Shown piece by piece: positions 62,094 to 64,000 of a DNA stretch of 64,000 nt (positions are counted from its first letter, which is position 1; each line of letters opens with the position of its first letter). This DNA is from Apis mellifera (lineage: Eukaryota; Arthropoda; Insecta; Hymenoptera; Apidae), in the NCBI RefSeq assembly GCF_003254395.2, contig NC_037643.1:14278963-14342962 (forward strand). The letters run 5' to 3'. The position numbers and the translations under genes are program-made. Below the pieces are notes generated by a model, which made no database searches, was not told where the DNA came from, and saw only the letters and a list, made by a program, of their open reading frames with translations.

Positions 62094-64000
62094 GAATAGG
62101 TTTTTGAATTTATAAATCTTTATAAATATTTACAATATTTTTTACAATTTTTTGAGATACAATTATGAATATTTCTACTTTTTTTATTCTTGTAGAATTT
62201 AATTATTTTATCAATATAAATAATTTCATTTTTTTTTTTAAATTTCTTCATTTAAAAGTGCAGTTTTTTTGTCTCCATTGAAATTCTTCGACAATGTCCT
62301 CTCTTTGAATTTTTTTCCTTTCAACGGCACGTCTTTACGATGGTAAAATGGAGTTCTAATGTTGCAGCAAATCCGAAATTCAATGCAACACAAACGTAAC
62401 TTGAAGTTTTGTATGTCCCTTTTGTAAATGTGTTTTTTTCCGTGAAATCAATTTCCCAAAATACGTTCGATTTGGCTTCGAATATTTCTGGAAAAACTCA
62501 TGGATATGGATATGAATACACGTAACGAGAAAAGAGAAAACGTTAAAGACCACCTCGAAGTTTATGGCATTGGACTGACGCCATTAAGGTCAAGTATAGA
62601 ACTTTCTTGACTAAACTTGGCCACGGCGCTTCGTTGAGTTTTTTAGCATTTTACTTTGAGTTCTCTTCTTCATGGGGGACGCGACACCCCTTGAGATGCC
62701 GTGATTTTCTTGCGGATACTGCAATCTTAAAATAATATTGCTAAAATTAAAGTAAGAGTACAGTGCAGAGAATTCCAGACATTGGAATTCAGTGAAGTGA
62801 CAAGACTACTAATATGGAAAATTTTTTTAAAACTTTTTTAAAACAATTTTTATATTTCCTATTTTGCAAATTTTTAAATTTCTTTTAACAAATAAAAATA
62901 AAAATATTGCAACCAATTAATATCAAAAACTAAAATTATTGGTATAGAAAATATATTAAAAGTTTCTTCTTTAAATTTTCTTCATATTTCCATATTTGCA
63001 ATTTTGCAATTTTTTTAACAACAAATAAAAATAAATACACAATTGATTGATACCTGATAAATTTACAAAGCATAATTACATTTTTTCTGGTCATATTTAT
63101 AGTACTATAATGCAACCTCCAATTAGTTAGAATGAAAAACAACTTGAAGAAAGAGAAAAACATTCTCTTGTAAACAAAAACGTATCCCAAGGAGATTAAC
63201 TGAAGTTGCCATGCTATCATTTATTGTTTTTGCGTGTATACACACATTTTGCAACATACCTTAAATAAAAAAATGACGAATTGAGATCTGCAAAAATAAA
63301 TGCTTGTAAAAAGAGAAACATAATATATGTTTGTAGATTTGCAACTTTTAATCTCTCGAGTTGGCTCATTATTATTCGTTAAGTCCACGATTTAATATAA
63401 TCTATTTTATCCTTTAGAATTTACTTTTTTTGTACACAAATGAATATATTTAGAGATGTATATGTATATTGTATATTTTTATTCCAATAATAAATAGTAA
63501 ATACTCACTGTATATAAGATAAAATACAAATTAAAATTAACATCATTTGCATTGTAAAATTACTTGTAGTATAACAATACTATTCTTTTATAAAATATTA
63601 TCCTTTCTTAGAATTCTTCAATCAACTTTGATATGATACTTTACAGTTAAAATAAATCAAAAAAGAAAAAAGAATAAAATTAAAATTGATCTAGAATAAA
63701 TTAAGAAAACAATCATAGTGCAAAATTTTATATATATTTTAAAATTATATAATTTTATTAAAAAATTATTCTCAAGTATTATTATAATCTAATAATGTTG
63801 GATAAATTGTTAAATAAAGATAAAGAAATACGTTGATCAGATGAAATACCGAAAAATAAAATTATTTCCTTTATTACATGATATTGTTTTGAAAAACTGG
63901 AACGTAAAACTTTATGGAAAAACTTGTAGTAAAACAAACATATGTGCATACGTTTAAAAATTTCTGTTTTTATAAAAAGGTATGAATGTTGGCTCGAAAA
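62094..64000. other. AT-rich non-coding DNA to the window end
   Basis: No supported gene. The segment 62520-62760 is slightly GC-richer. A hairpin with arms GAATTCCA and TGGAATTC (62770-62790) has a 5-base loop. The remainder is very AT-rich. Confidence 0.5.

Overview
This 64 kb window reads as insect nuclear DNA, most likely hymenopteran and probably honey-bee-like (Apis). That is inferred from the strongly AT-rich background with scattered CpG-dense patches, the many microsatellites and homopolymers, very sparse coding sequence, and a decayed mariner-type transposase. No tRNA, rRNA, CRISPR or prokaryote-type operon was seen. Nearly all of the window looks intergenic or intronic, and I could not assign any exon to a known gene with confidence.

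Layout. 0-9 kb: a 119-bp tandem duplication, an (AG)n tract, a mariner transposase relic on the minus strand (4.35-4.84 kb) beside a 100-codon minus-strand reading frame, then a ~290-bp CT/GT compound microsatellite (8.16-8.45 kb). 9-21 kb: a run of CpG-rich, promoter-like patches holding two candidate N-terminal coding exons on the plus strand (13.28 and 15.75 kb), a candidate recursive-splice site (16.225 kb), and an ATG-free exon between a TATA box and an ideal splice donor (20.1-20.38 kb). 21-27 kb: AT-rich DNA with a three-copy repeat, a 12-copy degenerate array and a hexanucleotide array. 27-34 kb: no supported gene.

34-37 kb: the best gene-like content. A TATA-associated 69-residue predicted secreted, strongly basic peptide lies at 34.1 kb, and a candidate first coding exon with good Kozak and donor context at 36.26 kb. 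37-49 kb: Z-DNA-prone and palindromic sequence, two copies in opposite orientation of a ~555-bp terminal-inverted-repeat element (39.4 and 48.0 kb), and a four-copy ~312-bp array abutting one of them. 50-64 kb: a second hexanucleotide array, a candidate minus-strand first exon with a TATA box (54.4 kb), a five-copy ~203-235-bp array, a candidate plus-strand first exon with a TCAGT initiator (58.76 kb), and a five-copy ~291-bp array.

How the parts fit is inference. Several isolated first-exon-like signals without matching downstream exons suggest alternative promoters and long first introns of one or more large genes whose bodies lie outside the window. The exon phases differ (13.28 and 36.26 kb end in phase 1; 15.75 and 58.76 kb in phase 2), so they cannot all feed the same acceptor. 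Exons lacking a start codon are hard to see by eye and some may have been missed.
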